Shown here: piece after piece, positions 48,476 to 57,957 of the stretch
How the letters are laid out: every line of letters starts with the position of its first letter
Position numbering within the stretch: position 1 is the first letter of the stretch
Assembly (NCBI RefSeq): GCF_030362855.1
Contig: NZ_JAUCBP010000013.1
Coordinates: 186,001-250,000, forward strand
From: Neoalteromonas arenosi
GTDB taxonomy: Bacteria; Pseudomonadota; Gammaproteobacteria; Enterobacterales; Alteromonadaceae
Length of the DNA: 64,000 bases
Direction: 5' to 3'
Made by a program: the position numbers and the translations under genes
Notes under the pieces: model-generated
Seen by the model: only the letters and a program-made list of their open reading frames with translations
The model's database searches: none
What the model was told of the DNA's origin: nothing

Positions 48476-49693
48476 ATGAAATTGAAACTGCTTGCTCTTT
48501 GCAACCTCTTACTAATATTGACTGGCTGCCAAGTCACTGAGCCACAAGTGTTTACACCCAAGACACTATTTTTACCCGTTGATACCCCCGTTATTGATGT
48601 CCAGCAACAAACGTATTTGACGCAAATGAATGCATATCATCAAGCGCCATATGATGAAGTGAAAATGGCCTATGTACAGTTGATCAATAGTGTTGATCAG
48701 TTTCCCGAAGAACAATATTGCAGTAGTGAGATGCTCGCTGTCGTCGCAAAAGCACTGGCTTTACACCCAACCAGTATAGCCGCGCATTCGATGAATCGAG
48801 GCTGCGGTACCATTATTGGTAGCGAGGCTTTGGTCGCTGAATCAGAAATGGCGATTGCGCATATTACAGAGTTACTATTAGCCAATGGTACTGGAGGCAC
48901 AAAAGCGACTTCAATTGGCACGCGCGAGCTGTATGAAGCACAATATATGTTGCAATGGGCTGATATCGAAGTGTTTGACGTTGAGCTAGTTGCAACAAAG
49001 AATAAAAATTATTTCCTCAATCACGCGGTTGACACGGTAAACGGTGGTTATACGTTTTTCTATTCAGACATCGCCAAGGCGTTTGGCACGAATATGTATT
49101 CGATTACGGGTTATCATTACAACGATCGGTTACGGGCCAGTTTATTGAGAATGGAGCTGCTTCGCTCTGGCGAGTACTCTGGGGTGCTCTATCAGCTGCG
49201 CGATTGGCTCTATCGCGGTGATTATCAAGCAGTCGTCGATAAAGTTGACAATACGGATGATATCTCACCTGTTTTGGTTTATTTAGCCGCTCACGCGCAT
49301 TTCAATTTGGGCAACATGGACGAGTTTGATATTTTGGCTGACCGGTTAATCGAATATAGTCAAGCAGGCGTCACAGACGCCGAAATCTTTTTGGGCTTGA
49401 TCTTACTCGAGAACAACCCCGATGAGCTTGCGATGATGAACGACATGTTTGCCCGACATAATGAGTATCACGGTGTCGAAAACAGCGTTGATTTTTGGCT
49501 ACGCGTCATGGTAGCGCATCAGGCATTGAGCGATATGCATCGTCAGTGGTTGTCACAACTACCCAGTGATAGCCGCAATGCATTGGCTGATGGTATTCGT
49601 CGCTGGCTGGATCAGTATCCTAGTGATAACAATGCGATGAAGCAGCGTTTAGAAGATATATTGCTGGTTGCAGAACAAGGAGTTGTTATATGA
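48476..49693 (+). CDS. lipoprotein of unknown function, coupled to the transglutaminase protein
   Basis: A 405-residue protein with a lipobox (LTGC, Cys18) after a short hydrophobic signal, so it is anchored in a membrane on the periplasmic face. The middle and C-terminal parts are helical and could form TPR-like repeats (AHAHFNLGNMDEFDILADRL). No enzyme motif is evident. Its stop overlaps the next ATG (ATGA), with a GGAG ribosome site, so the two products probably act together. Family not recognised. Confidence 0.75.
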   Translation: MKLKLLALCNLLLILTGCQVTEPQVFTPKTLFLPVDTPVIDVQQQTYLTQMNAYHQAPYDEVKMAYVQLINSVDQFPEEQYCSSEMLAVVAKALALHPTSIAAHSMNRGCGTIIGSEALVAESEMAIAHITELLLANGTGGTKATSIGTRELYEAQYMLQWADIEVFDVELVATKNKNYFLNHAVDTVNGGYTFFYSDIAKAFGTNMYSITGYHYNDRLRASLLRMELLRSGEYSGVLYQLRDWLYRGDYQAVVDKVDNTDDISPVLVYLAAHAHFNLGNMDEFDILADRLIEYSQAGVTDAEIFLGLILLENNPDELAMMNDMFARHNEYHGVENSVDFWLRVMVAHQALSDMHRQWLSQLPSDSRNALADGIRRWLDQYPSDNNAMKQRLEDILLVAEQGVVI

Positions 49694-51690
49694 AGCGTTT
49701 GATTACCCTAGTTTCTTGCTTGTTCACTGTACTGCACGTACACGCAGAAACCATTGCTTCAGGGGGGTTTGAATATACCTTGGAGCCAACCCCAGAATGG
49801 GTTGAGCCAGTATCTGTTCCCACTGAAACGCCAGATGACAGTTTGGCATTGACGATTGAGCTGTTTAGTTCACAAATGTATTTAGTCGGTGAGCAGCACC
49901 GCTACTATCGCAGGACAGTGCAAACCATACGCAGCGAACAAGCACTTAGTGACGCGGCGCGCCTGAGTTTGTATTTTGTGCCAGATTTCCAGCAGTTGTT
50001 TATCCATAAGGTGCATATTATTCGAGACGGCGAACGCCTGGACGTTATGGACAAGGTCAATATTCGTCTTGTTCAGCAAGAAAGCGAATTGAATATGGGG
50101 ATCATTACCGGTGAAGTGATGGCGCTGATATTAATTCCTGATGCGCGTGTCGGCGACCAAGTCGAGTATGCCTATTCAGTCGAGGGGACGAATACCATTT
50201 ACGGCGATAAGCGTTTCACCAACTTTACCACGACATGGATGATCCCCTTTGCACGGGGGGCGGTGAAAGTGTTTAGCGACCGCCCCTTTAATCATGCCAT
50301 CACCAATAGTCCTGGAGAGGTAACGGTAGAGCAGACTGATGGTCTGTATGCCTACCGCTGGCAGCAAGACAATGTTGCAGCGGTTATCGATGAGGGGGAG
50401 TATCCTAATTGGTATAACCCCTACGGTTATATTGAGTTTACTGAATATGATAACTGGGGTGAGGTGTCTGCATGGGCGCAAACGTTGTTCGACTACGACG
50501 TTGAGCTCTCCAGCGACTTTAAAGCCATGGCGCAGCAATGGTTAGCTGAATCCGACTCGCAAATGGAATACGCAGAGAAAGTTGTCGATTTTGTCCAGAA
50601 TGATATTCGCTATGTGGGCTTACTGCTCGGCCAGAACACGCATTTACCCAATACGCCTGATTTAATCTTTGAGCGTCGCTACGGTGACTGTAAAGACAAA
50701 GGTTACATGATCGCATTGCTCCTGAGACACGCTGGGATTGATGCCTATACCGCGTTGGTATCGATGCATTCGCGCAAAGGGGTCATGGATTATGTTCCAA
50801 GCCCGAGTGCGTTTGACCACGTCATTTCGGTGTTTTATATCGACGGACAGGAGTATTGGATAGATGGCACACGCAATTTCCAAAAAACGGGTTTGGACAA
50901 TCGCGGCGTAGGGGATTTCCAGAAAGGGTTAGTGATCAGACAAGGCGAAACCGCGTTTAGCGATGTAGTTGCACCACAAGAGCACTTGAAAATTCGGGCG
51001 CTGGATGAGGTATTAACGGCTTCTGCTTATGACGCACCGGTGAACATGCAAGTCACCGTAGACTTTGAAGGGGCCGAGGCGGAAGAAATGCGTGCTTACA
51101 TCGCCAGTGACGGAATCAAAGCCTTCGAAAAAGACTTGCTCAATTTTTATCTGCGAATCTACCCAAATATGCAAGCCGTGAGTGGTTTGCAATCAACTGA
51201 TGATGCCACGCTCAATCGATTGACGTTTACCGGTGAATACAACATCCCAGACTACTTTGATTTGTCACAAGAACAATTAACCATCAACTTGTTCGGTGAA
51301 AACATCGGTGGTATCGCATCGCTGCCAGATGTAAAGGAGCGCAGTATGCCGCTAGCGCTTTACAACGGTTTCGTTGCCAGGCACTCGATTCGCTTTAATT
51401 TGCCAGAAGAAATCGATTGGGAACTCGATACCAGTCCTTACGTACTTGAGGATGCAAGTACGCGGTATGCACGCACGCTAGAGGCTGAGCCAACGCACAT
51501 CGCTATTCAACACGAATACGAAATTAAGCAAGATCACGTGCCGACCAGTGCGATGGCGAATCACATTGCCAACCTGCATAAAATCCGTGATTCTTTGTAT
51601 TTTTCTGTTTGGGTGAGTAATCCAGAACAACAAGATCCCTCGGCAAATCAATTGCGCTCGCGCTTGCGCGATGCGCTGAAGCGGCGCTAG
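49690..51690 (+). CDS. exported DUF3857 / transglutaminase-like protein
   Basis: A 666-residue protein: signal peptide (about 1-20), a DUF3857 beta domain (about 50-230), and a transglutaminase-like domain (about 270-410) with the Cys-His-Asp triad C334 (GDCKDK), H377 (FDHVIS) and D392 (WIDGTR). A DUF3858-like beta domain follows. All three catalytic residues are present. The substrate is unknown; the coupled lipoprotein is a probable partner or anchor. Confidence 0.85.
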   Translation: MKRLITLVSCLFTVLHVHAETIASGGFEYTLEPTPEWVEPVSVPTETPDDSLALTIELFSSQMYLVGEQHRYYRRTVQTIRSEQALSDAARLSLYFVPDFQQLFIHKVHIIRDGERLDVMDKVNIRLVQQESELNMGIITGEVMALILIPDARVGDQVEYAYSVEGTNTIYGDKRFTNFTTTWMIPFARGAVKVFSDRPFNHAITNSPGEVTVEQTDGLYAYRWQQDNVAAVIDEGEYPNWYNPYGYIEFTEYDNWGEVSAWAQTLFDYDVELSSDFKAMAQQWLAESDSQMEYAEKVVDFVQNDIRYVGLLLGQNTHLPNTPDLIFERRYGDCKDKGYMIALLLRHAGIDAYTALVSMHSRKGVMDYVPSPSAFDHVISVFYIDGQEYWIDGTRNFQKTGLDNRGVGDFQKGLVIRQGETAFSDVVAPQEHLKIRALDEVLTASAYDAPVNMQVTVDFEGAEAEEMRAYIASDGIKAFEKDLLNFYLRIYPNMQAVSGLQSTDDATLNRLTFTGEYNIPDYFDLSQEQLTINLFGENIGGIASLPDVKERSMPLALYNGFVARHSIRFNLPEEIDWELDTSPYVLEDASTRYARTLEAEPTHIAIQHEYEIKQDHVPTSAMANHIANLHKIRDSLYFSVWVSNPEQQDPSANQLRSRLRDALKRR

Positions 51691-51753
51691 ATTGATCAAA
51701 GCTGTTTAAACAACCGTATTAATGTCTATCTCAGGTAATTTTCTCAGGTAGAC

Positions 51754-51936
51754 ATGTTCGGTTTATTCAAATCAGACCCCACTAAAAAACTGCGCAAACA
51801 ATATGATGTCAAGCTTGAACAGGCGATGTTGGCACAACGCAAAGGCGATATTAAAACCTATTCAATGCTGACCGCTGAGGCGGAAGAGCTATGGAAATCG
51901 ATTGAGGCGTACGAGCAGGTAAAAAGTGCAAAGTAG
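51754..51936 (+). CDS. DUF6435 family small protein
   Basis: A 60-residue basic protein (MFGLFKSDPTKKLRKQYDVK...) predicted to be one or two helices. It matches the widespread short DUF6435 family of gammaproteobacteria in its MFGLFK-DPTKKL start. The function is unknown. It overlaps the next gene by 11 bp. Confidence 0.8.
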   Translation: MFGLFKSDPTKKLRKQYDVKLEQAMLAQRKGDIKTYSMLTAEAEELWKSIEAYEQVKSAK

Positions 51937-52186
51937 TGAAGAGGACATCTCGCGCGTTATCGAAATGGCGTGGGAAGATCGGACCCCATTTGAGGCAATC
52001 GAGCGACTTTACGGTTTGGCTGAGCCTCAAGTCATTGAATTAATGCGGTCGCGATTGAAGCGTAAAACCTTCAATAATTGGCGCGCTAGAGTATCCGGTC
52101 GTGCGACCAAGCACGCTAAACTGCGCGATCCAAATGTCAGTCGCGGTTATTGTCCCACGCAATACAAACCAGTACGCAAGCGTTAA
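51926..52186 (+). CDS. TIGR03643 family small protein
   Basis: An 86-residue protein with a GTG start. It has the family pattern DISRVIEMAWEDRTPFEAIERLYGL and a Lys/Arg-rich C terminus ending in RGYCPTQYKPVRKR. The N-terminal part looks like a helix-turn-helix, which suggests nucleic-acid binding. It is convergent with the FAN1-like gene, overlapping by 4 bp. Confidence 0.82.
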   Translation: MQSSEEDISRVIEMAWEDRTPFEAIERLYGLAEPQVIELMRSRLKRKTFNNWRARVSGRATKHAKLRDPNVSRGYCPTQYKPVRKR

Positions 52187-54321
52187 TGTTGATGAATGAT
52201 CTTAAGCAGTTCAGCGGCCGCTTTAGCGTCTGACAACGCGCGGTGGTGGCGATCCATTTCTATCCCAAAATGGGCTGTTAAGTTCGCCAGTGAATAAGAG
52301 CGCAAACCGGGTACAGCCTTGCGCATGTCGGCACAGGTACACAGTTTAGGGCGCCGGTAGTTGCGGTCTAAGCGTTCGTATTCTTGACGTATAAAGCCGT
52401 AATCAAAATTGACGTTGTGTGCGACGAAAATACAGCCCTCAGTGAAGGCTTGTAAATCATCCGCAATCTCGGCAAAAATCGGCGCGTCGGCGACCATCGA
52501 ATTATCAATTCCCGTCAGTGCGGTTATGTTATTTGGTATGTTGCGCTGCGGATTGATCAGAGTTTGCCAAGTCGCTACAGCCTCTCCATTGATCATCTTT
52601 ACTATGCCTATCTCGGTTATGCGATGAAAGCTGCTGCGTCCGCCGGTGGTTTCGATGTCGACAACGGCATAGGGTTGCATGGGGTCCCGGCACCACTGCA
52701 CTTTGGTTATTCGGACATCGAAGCCACAACTCTTGAGCTTGTCTAAAGATACGAGTTGATTGCGCCGCAGTGAGTCGCCCGGCGCCTTTATCTCCTCAAA
52801 ACGCAGTTGACCATTGGCGATAACCATGATGTCCGGGAAGCCATCGCGCAGGGCCTTAAAACTCTGTGTCATGGCAAGCAGTATAGCTTTGACCGATTCG
52901 AGTTTACTGTGTGTAAGTAACCCTTTGATAGGCGTGAGCAAGTCACTGTGCCATTGAAACAGTGTGTTGATTTTGCCGTAGTGTTGAGTGGATTGGGCAA
53001 CGATAAATTGGAGTAGTTGGTGAGGGGTTTGCCAGCTTTCCAAGCGTTGCTCGATTATCGTGCCGTGGTCTTGATACAGTCGGTCTTCCAATAAAACTTT
53101 GGGGCGAATATCAAACTCGTTGCTCAAAGCTTGACTGTCGATGTCATAAATAATGTCCCAAAAGACCAAACCAAATAGGCTTAACCAGAGATGGTTTTCC
53201 GTCCGAAAGCAAATAACACCCTCCGAGCGTCGATAAAACGCCATGACACCCGCTTCAACACGATTAATGTGCACTTCATCGATGTTTAACACATTATTAG
53301 CTTGCGCGAGCAAATCCGTCATTCGACTGGTTTTTTTCTTGTGGAATTTACGCGCCAAAAAATCCTCGGCAAAGACTAATAGTTCCTCGCTAGGAGGATT
53401 ATTGATAATGTCGAGGAGGTGTTGCTCAACACTCTCTTTATCACCGTCTTTGTATAGCTCACGCAGCCATTTCTCTCGCGCTATGTCGGCATTTGACGCT
53501 GCCAATGCTGACATTGCAAACTCCCGGCCGTCTGCTAGGCAGTGTTTGCCCAATAAATACAAATATTCGTCGCGGTAACGATTGGCCAAATGACCATGTG
53601 CGGGGGGCAAATCTGCCAGATTTTCTGGCGTGTTGAGCATTGTACCTTGATGTTTAGCGAGACTGCGCAGTTGGGCGTAGTAAAAGGCCGATTCGGCGGC
53701 TTCCCGATCCTCAAAATGCGCTTGATTGTTCTGGCTATCGCGTCGCGTCCGCATAACCCCGAGGTCGCGCATCGAGAATTGGCTCAAAGTGCCGCGCAAA
53801 TGACCAAAGAACAAAAATAAAAAGTACTGCAAGTGATGGTCAAACTCGCGGAAGACATACGCCTGCATAACGTCACTTTGCGCGAATGCGCTGGTATCAA
53901 TATGCTCAATAGCCATTGCTAACAGTGCAGCTTTTGGACGTGAAGCGAGGGCTTTAACTGTGCTGTATTCGCGCAAACCCGATAGCAGTTCTGGTTTAGT
54001 CAACTGGCACATATACGTTATGACGTCCTCGGCTTGCGGCGGACGCAAAAAGCCCTGTTGCAGTAATGCCGCTACATGCGTGTGGCTATCGGGGATTTCT
54101 TCGTATTCGAGGCTTTGCTTTTTTATCAACGGATACTTGCGATTAGCACACCTCGCAACGACGCATTGTTGCCATTTATCTAACTGACCAAAAAGACTTA
54201 TCCAATTGCGTTGTGCGCGATTGAGAAGATGCCCACTGGGGCCCTCTACGAACTGCAGGAACTCGCGAAAATGGTCGAGATAGTAGAAAGTGGGAAGTTG
54301 TTTCACGCGCTCATTTTCCAA
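52183..54321 (-). CDS. FAN1-like VRR-NUC nuclease fused to a DEDDh exonuclease
   Basis: A 712-residue fusion. Residues 1-545 resemble FAN1 (a SAP-like N terminus, helical repeats, then the VRR-NUC core with GFPDI near D497 and EEIK with E510/K512), a structure-specific nuclease that acts on flaps and inter-strand cross-links. Residues 551-712 are a DnaQ-type exonuclease with all DEDDh residues: D555/E557 (DIETTG), D640 (NVNFD), H693/D698 (HHRALSDAK). The frame runs through without a break, so it is a real fusion. Bacterial FAN1 proteins I know of are about 560 residues and end before the second part. Confidence 0.88.
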   Translation of the reverse strand: MENERVKQLPTFYYLDHFREFLQFVEGPSGHLLNRAQRNWISLFGQLDKWQQCVVARCANRKYPLIKKQSLEYEEIPDSHTHVAALLQQGFLRPPQAEDVITYMCQLTKPELLSGLREYSTVKALASRPKAALLAMAIEHIDTSAFAQSDVMQAYVFREFDHHLQYFLFLFFGHLRGTLSQFSMRDLGVMRTRRDSQNNQAHFEDREAAESAFYYAQLRSLAKHQGTMLNTPENLADLPPAHGHLANRYRDEYLYLLGKHCLADGREFAMSALAASNADIAREKWLRELYKDGDKESVEQHLLDIINNPPSEELLVFAEDFLARKFHKKKTSRMTDLLAQANNVLNIDEVHINRVEAGVMAFYRRSEGVICFRTENHLWLSLFGLVFWDIIYDIDSQALSNEFDIRPKVLLEDRLYQDHGTIIEQRLESWQTPHQLLQFIVAQSTQHYGKINTLFQWHSDLLTPIKGLLTHSKLESVKAILLAMTQSFKALRDGFPDIMVIANGQLRFEEIKAPGDSLRRNQLVSLDKLKSCGFDVRITKVQWCRDPMQPYAVVDIETTGGRSSFHRITEIGIVKMINGEAVATWQTLINPQRNIPNNITALTGIDNSMVADAPIFAEIADDLQAFTEGCIFVAHNVNFDYGFIRQEYERLDRNYRRPKLCTCADMRKAVPGLRSYSLANLTAHFGIEMDRHHRALSDAKAAAELLKIIHQH

Positions 54322-54371
54322 TAACTTATAGCTGTATTTATATACAGTTTATGGCAGCCTGTAAAGGTCTG

Positions 54372-54689
54372 CTAGGTGAGCAGTGGCGGTTTGACTCTTT
54401 GTTTGGCGACCCATTGAAAATGATTTTGCAATTGCTCATCTGCTTGCAGAGACACGAGCGAATTGCGATGCTTAGCTAAATACATTTCATCATAGGTTCG
54501 ATGAATCCCAGTGTGACACAACTGACAAATTGCAATGCCATTTTGTAGCTGTTGTTTATCGTAGTGCTTCTGAAAAAATTTACGTCGATGCATTTTCCGC
54601 GGGATGAGATGATGAAACGTCAAGCGTGTCATTCTTTTGCATAACGGGCATTGGCCCCGCTTGCGCGATTGTTCAGTATGCTCAGCCAT
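54372..54689 (-). CDS. small HNH endonuclease
   Basis: A 105-residue protein with CPLC and CQLC zinc pairs and the HNH core (THHLIPR-like FHHLIPRKMH, then NGIAICQLCHTGIH). It is a typical stand-alone HNH nuclease of gammaproteobacteria. Its target is unknown; restriction-like or repair roles are possible. It sits 50 bp upstream of the FAN1-like gene on the same strand. Confidence 0.88.
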   Translation of the reverse strand: MAEHTEQSRKRGQCPLCKRMTRLTFHHLIPRKMHRRKFFQKHYDKQQLQNGIAICQLCHTGIHRTYDEMYLAKHRNSLVSLQADEQLQNHFQWVAKQRVKPPLLT

Positions 54690-54785
54690 AACAAAACGAT
54701 TAGATCAAAATATCTATTTTTAATGTGTAGTTGCTAGAGAAGATCATTTTAGTCTGTGGCAATCCATCTGCGTGAGCGCTGCGTA

Positions 54786-55007
54786 ATGAATATTTTGAAA
54801 AACATAGAGCCCCCTATGAGTTTGAGTGAAGCGGCGCAATTCGAGTGCCCGTATTGCATGGCATACAACGATTTAGAAATCGATCACGACAACGACATTA
54901 ACCAACAACAGATTGTGGATTGTCAAATATGTTGCCAGCCAATTGAATTGTTAGTCAGTGATAATGGTTTTGGTATTGAGATTATAGCGAAGCGAGACGA
55001 TGAATAG
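54786..55007 (+). CDS. CPXCG-motif cysteine-rich protein
   Basis: A 73-residue zinc-ribbon protein with CPYC (C23/C26 or so) and CQICC, closely resembling the CPXCG family (CPYC...DCQVCCRPI). The ATG at 54786 is preferred to an in-frame GTG at 54756, which would add ten residues; either is possible. It overlaps the next gene by 8 bp. The role is unknown. Confidence 0.8.
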   Translation: MNILKNIEPPMSLSEAAQFECPYCMAYNDLEIDHDNDINQQQIVDCQICCQPIELLVSDNGFGIEIIAKRDDE

Positions 55008-55662
55008 AGCCATTTACAGTGCAAGCCACATCAACGACATGGAGCAGCGTTATCGCGCAGAATTCATCAACAGTTTATCCGGGTTTAAAAGTGCCAACTT
55101 GGTCGGTACTCAATCGCGTGATGGTCAGCAAAACCTGGCGATTGTCAGTTCGGTGGTACACATAGGCGCCAATCCACCGTTGCTAGGTATGATTATGCGC
55201 CCGCATACGGTGCAGCGCGATACGCTGGAAAACATCAAAGACACCGGCGTTTACACCTTAAATAATGTGACATCGAGCATGACCCGTGCCGCTCATCAAA
55301 CGTCAGCGCGCTATGCGCAAAACGAAAGTGAGTTCGCCGCAGTTGGATTGACGCCTGAAGCATCAACTGCCGTTGCTGCTCCTTACGTGGCGGAATCGAC
55401 GATTTGCATGAGCTTAGAAGTCCAAGATATTCAATTCATCCCAATCAATCGGACTGAACTAGTGATTGGCCAAATTGTTGAGGTTATTTTGCCTGAGAAA
55501 AGTATCGATAAAACCGGATATATCGATATCGAACAGTGCGATAGCATCTCTATTAGTGGTTTGGTAAGTTATCACCTTACCAAGCGCATCGCGCGCTATG
55601 GTTATGCCAAGCCAGACCAAGAACTCATCAATTTACACAATAGCGAAGGAGAGACTGAATGA
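55000..55662 (+). CDS. flavin-reductase-like (FMN-binding split-barrel) protein
   Basis: A 220-residue protein of the flavin reductase-like split-barrel fold (FKSANLVGTQSRDGQQNLAIVSSVVHIGANPPLLGMIMRP is the conserved FMN-binding part). The substrate or electron donor is not known. It is translationally coupled to a small membrane protein behind it (ATGA overlap). Confidence 0.85.
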   Translation: MNRAIYSASHINDMEQRYRAEFINSLSGFKSANLVGTQSRDGQQNLAIVSSVVHIGANPPLLGMIMRPHTVQRDTLENIKDTGVYTLNNVTSSMTRAAHQTSARYAQNESEFAAVGLTPEASTAVAAPYVAESTICMSLEVQDIQFIPINRTELVIGQIVEVILPEKSIDKTGYIDIEQCDSISISGLVSYHLTKRIARYGYAKPDQELINLHNSEGETE

Positions 55663-55796
55663 TCCCGAATTTAGATCAGCTATTGATCGTATGTGGCATA
55701 GTCACGGTTGTTGTTTTTGCCATTGTTTACGTGCTTATCAGTATCTTAAAATCTGGTCAATCAGCAGACTCTGAACAAGAGCCAAACCGAGAATAA
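55659..55796 (+). CDS. 45-aa single-helix membrane protein
   Basis: The ATG overlaps the stop of the reductase gene. It encodes 45 residues with one hydrophobic helix (about 7-30) and a charged Ser/Glu tail. Coupling to the flavin-reductase-like gene suggests a partner or anchor; no function is known. Too short for most gene finders. Confidence 0.6.
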   Translation: MIPNLDQLLIVCGIVTVVVFAIVYVLISILKSGQSADSEQEPNRE

Positions 55797-55991
55797 AGGT
55801 TGACGTAAATCAATCCGGTAATGGGATTGTATTGCAGTAATCTTTTTTACTCGTAAAATCGTATACATTATGAAGCTCGCCATTTGGCGGGCTTTTGTCT
55901 TATTAGAGCGTCGTAAAAAAGAATGATTCGTGTTTGCACAACTTGCAAACGCACAGAAAGAGTTTACAAGTATCGCTATAGGAGCATTTTC

Positions 55992-56285
55992 ATGAGTAAC
56001 ATCAATCGCCGTGATTTTTTGAAAATTTCGGGCTCTAGTTTGATTGGGCTAACGCTAGGTGGCGTAGCATTGCGCGCAAATGCGCAAGAACAAATCAGTC
56101 TCGATGATCCATTAGTTCAGCAATTCCAATATGTACACGAGAGCGCTGTTGAAGGGGAGAAGTGTTCGAATTGCTTGTTTATTCAAGGCGAAGAAGGAGC
56201 CGAGTGGCGCCCTTGTCCGTTGTTCCAGAATAAATTAGTGGCTGCAAATGGTTGGTGTAAGGCTTGGCAGAAGAAGCCTGGTTAA
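55992..56285 (+). CDS. high-potential iron-sulfur protein (HiPIP), Tat-exported
   Basis: A 97-residue protein with a twin-arginine signal (NRRDFLKISG, cleavage near ANA 29-31) and four Cys (58, 61, 75 and 89) in the HiPIP layout C-x2-C-x13-C-x13-C, holding one [4Fe-4S] cluster. It carries electrons in the periplasm. The ATG at 55992 has an AGGAG site; an upstream in-frame start would place the Tat motif inside the protein. A terminator follows. Confidence 0.92.
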   Translation: MSNINRRDFLKISGSSLIGLTLGGVALRANAQEQISLDDPLVQQFQYVHESAVEGEKCSNCLFIQGEEGAEWRPCPLFQNKLVAANGWCKAWQKKPG

Positions 56286-56294
56286 GCAACGAAG

Positions 56295-56317
56295 AGCCTC
56301 CGATTGGAGGCTTTTTT
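56295..56317 (+). terminator. terminator behind the HiPIP gene
   Basis: AGCCTCC/GGAGGCT stem with a four-base loop followed by TTTTTATT. Confidence 0.85.
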
Positions 56318-56417
56318 ATTTTCATCTTATATACTCGCCATTTTGTCATTTCCATCACTGTCAGCTATGGTGGTTTACGTTATAGTCGACCTGTTTTAAC
56401 ACCGAGAGAGAATAGCT

Positions 56418-57950
56418 ATGTTTTGTCCTTCATCCGCTTTGTCGCGCGCGTTTTCAATTACTGGTTTAGCTCTACTGATAAGCTGTAGCAGTATGTTGCA
56501 CGCAACAGAATCAGAGCCAAAAGCGGTTAAACCGCCGATTGTTGCTGAAACCACGCACGAAGCTAGGATAAACGGTAAAAAGGTTGAATACACTGTGCTT
56601 GCGGGAGACACGCATTTACACAACAAACAAGGTGAACCAATCGCCAGTATTTTCAGCACGGCCTATTTCCGTGACGATGTTAGAGATAAGCAATCTCGAC
56701 CAATAATATTCGTATTCAATGGTGGCCCAGGCTCGTCTAGTGTCTGGTTACACATGGGCGTTTTTGGCCCTAAGCACGTTGTTATTCCTAGTGATGCTGA
56801 GCGCGTTGGTGCACCGCCTTATGTGGTTGAGTCAAATAGTGAGAGTCTACTGGATATTGCCGACTTGGTATTTATGGATCCGGTTGGTACAGGCTATTCA
56901 AAAGTATTAGGTGAATCAGAGCCTGATGCGTTTTGGGGAGTAAAGGAAGATGCTGAGATTTTAAGTGAATTCATTCGCGTGTTTATTACTCGACATCAAC
57001 GCTGGAACTCGCCTAAGTATCTCGCAGGTGAAAGCTACGGTACAACCCGCGCCGGCGCGATGGTGAGAGAGCTGCAAGAAGGTTGGGGAAGCATTGATCT
57101 AAGTGGTGTATTTCTGATTTCATCGATTTTAGATTTTCAAGCCGGTGATTTTACGCCGGGCAATGACTTACCCTTCATTACGTTCTTACCGACCTATGCC
57201 GCGACTGCCTGGTATCACGACGCATTGCCAAACAAAGCTCAGTTTACTGACTTACCCTCGTTTATCGATACAGTCCGCGAGTTTGCTGTTAACGAATATG
57301 CGCAAGTATTACTCAAAGGACAATGGGCCTCAGACGTTGAACGCAACAACGCGATTGAGAAGCTGCATCAATTTACAGGCCTGAGCAAGCAATACATTGA
57401 ACAAAGTAATATGCGCATTGACGAGTTTTTGTTCATGAAAGAATTACTGCGAGACCAGGGTAAGGTGGTCGGACGATTGGATAGCCGTTATCTAGGTGAA
57501 GATGCCAGTATTGTCAGTAATCGCTTTGAAGCCGATCCTTCAGCTTACGCCATTGATGGCGCTTACACCGCAGCTATTCAAAGTTATATGGCGAGTGAAT
57601 TAGGTGTGTTGCGTGAGGAGCGATACAATATTCTATCTGGTGATGTCTTCAGTGGATGGAATTGGTTGTATGGCAGCAGCCCTCGCTCTCAAGGCTTCTT
57701 GAATGTCGCGCCTTTCCTCGCTAAAGCACAGCGTCAGAACAAAGATTTCCGGATTTTTGTTGCCAATGGTTACTACGACTTAGCTACGCCGTTTTTTGCG
57801 ACAGAATACTCGATGAGCCGTGATGAAATGGATCCTGCTCGCATCACCATGAAGTATTACGAAGCAGGGCACATGATGTATATTCATCACCCTTCGCTTA
57901 CCGCATTGGCAGAGGACATGCGTGAGTTCTTAACCGCTCAAGATGATTGA
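56418..57950 (+). CDS. S10-family serine carboxypeptidase, exported
   Basis: A 510-residue alpha/beta-hydrolase with a signal peptide (about 1-25). The oxyanion motif is NGGPGSSSVW, the nucleophile is Ser206 (GESYG), and the family's Asp (YDLATPF) and His (AGHMMYIH) complete the triad. S10 enzymes trim C-terminal residues at low pH; bacterial members are less studied. Location is periplasmic or extracellular by the signal. Confidence 0.9.
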   Translation: MFCPSSALSRAFSITGLALLISCSSMLHATESEPKAVKPPIVAETTHEARINGKKVEYTVLAGDTHLHNKQGEPIASIFSTAYFRDDVRDKQSRPIIFVFNGGPGSSSVWLHMGVFGPKHVVIPSDAERVGAPPYVVESNSESLLDIADLVFMDPVGTGYSKVLGESEPDAFWGVKEDAEILSEFIRVFITRHQRWNSPKYLAGESYGTTRAGAMVRELQEGWGSIDLSGVFLISSILDFQAGDFTPGNDLPFITFLPTYAATAWYHDALPNKAQFTDLPSFIDTVREFAVNEYAQVLLKGQWASDVERNNAIEKLHQFTGLSKQYIEQSNMRIDEFLFMKELLRDQGKVVGRLDSRYLGEDASIVSNRFEADPSAYAIDGAYTAAIQSYMASELGVLREERYNILSGDVFSGWNWLYGSSPRSQGFLNVAPFLAKAQRQNKDFRIFVANGYYDLATPFFATEYSMSRDEMDPARITMKYYEAGHMMYIHHPSLTALAEDMREFLTAQDD

Positions 57951-57957
57951 TGAACAG

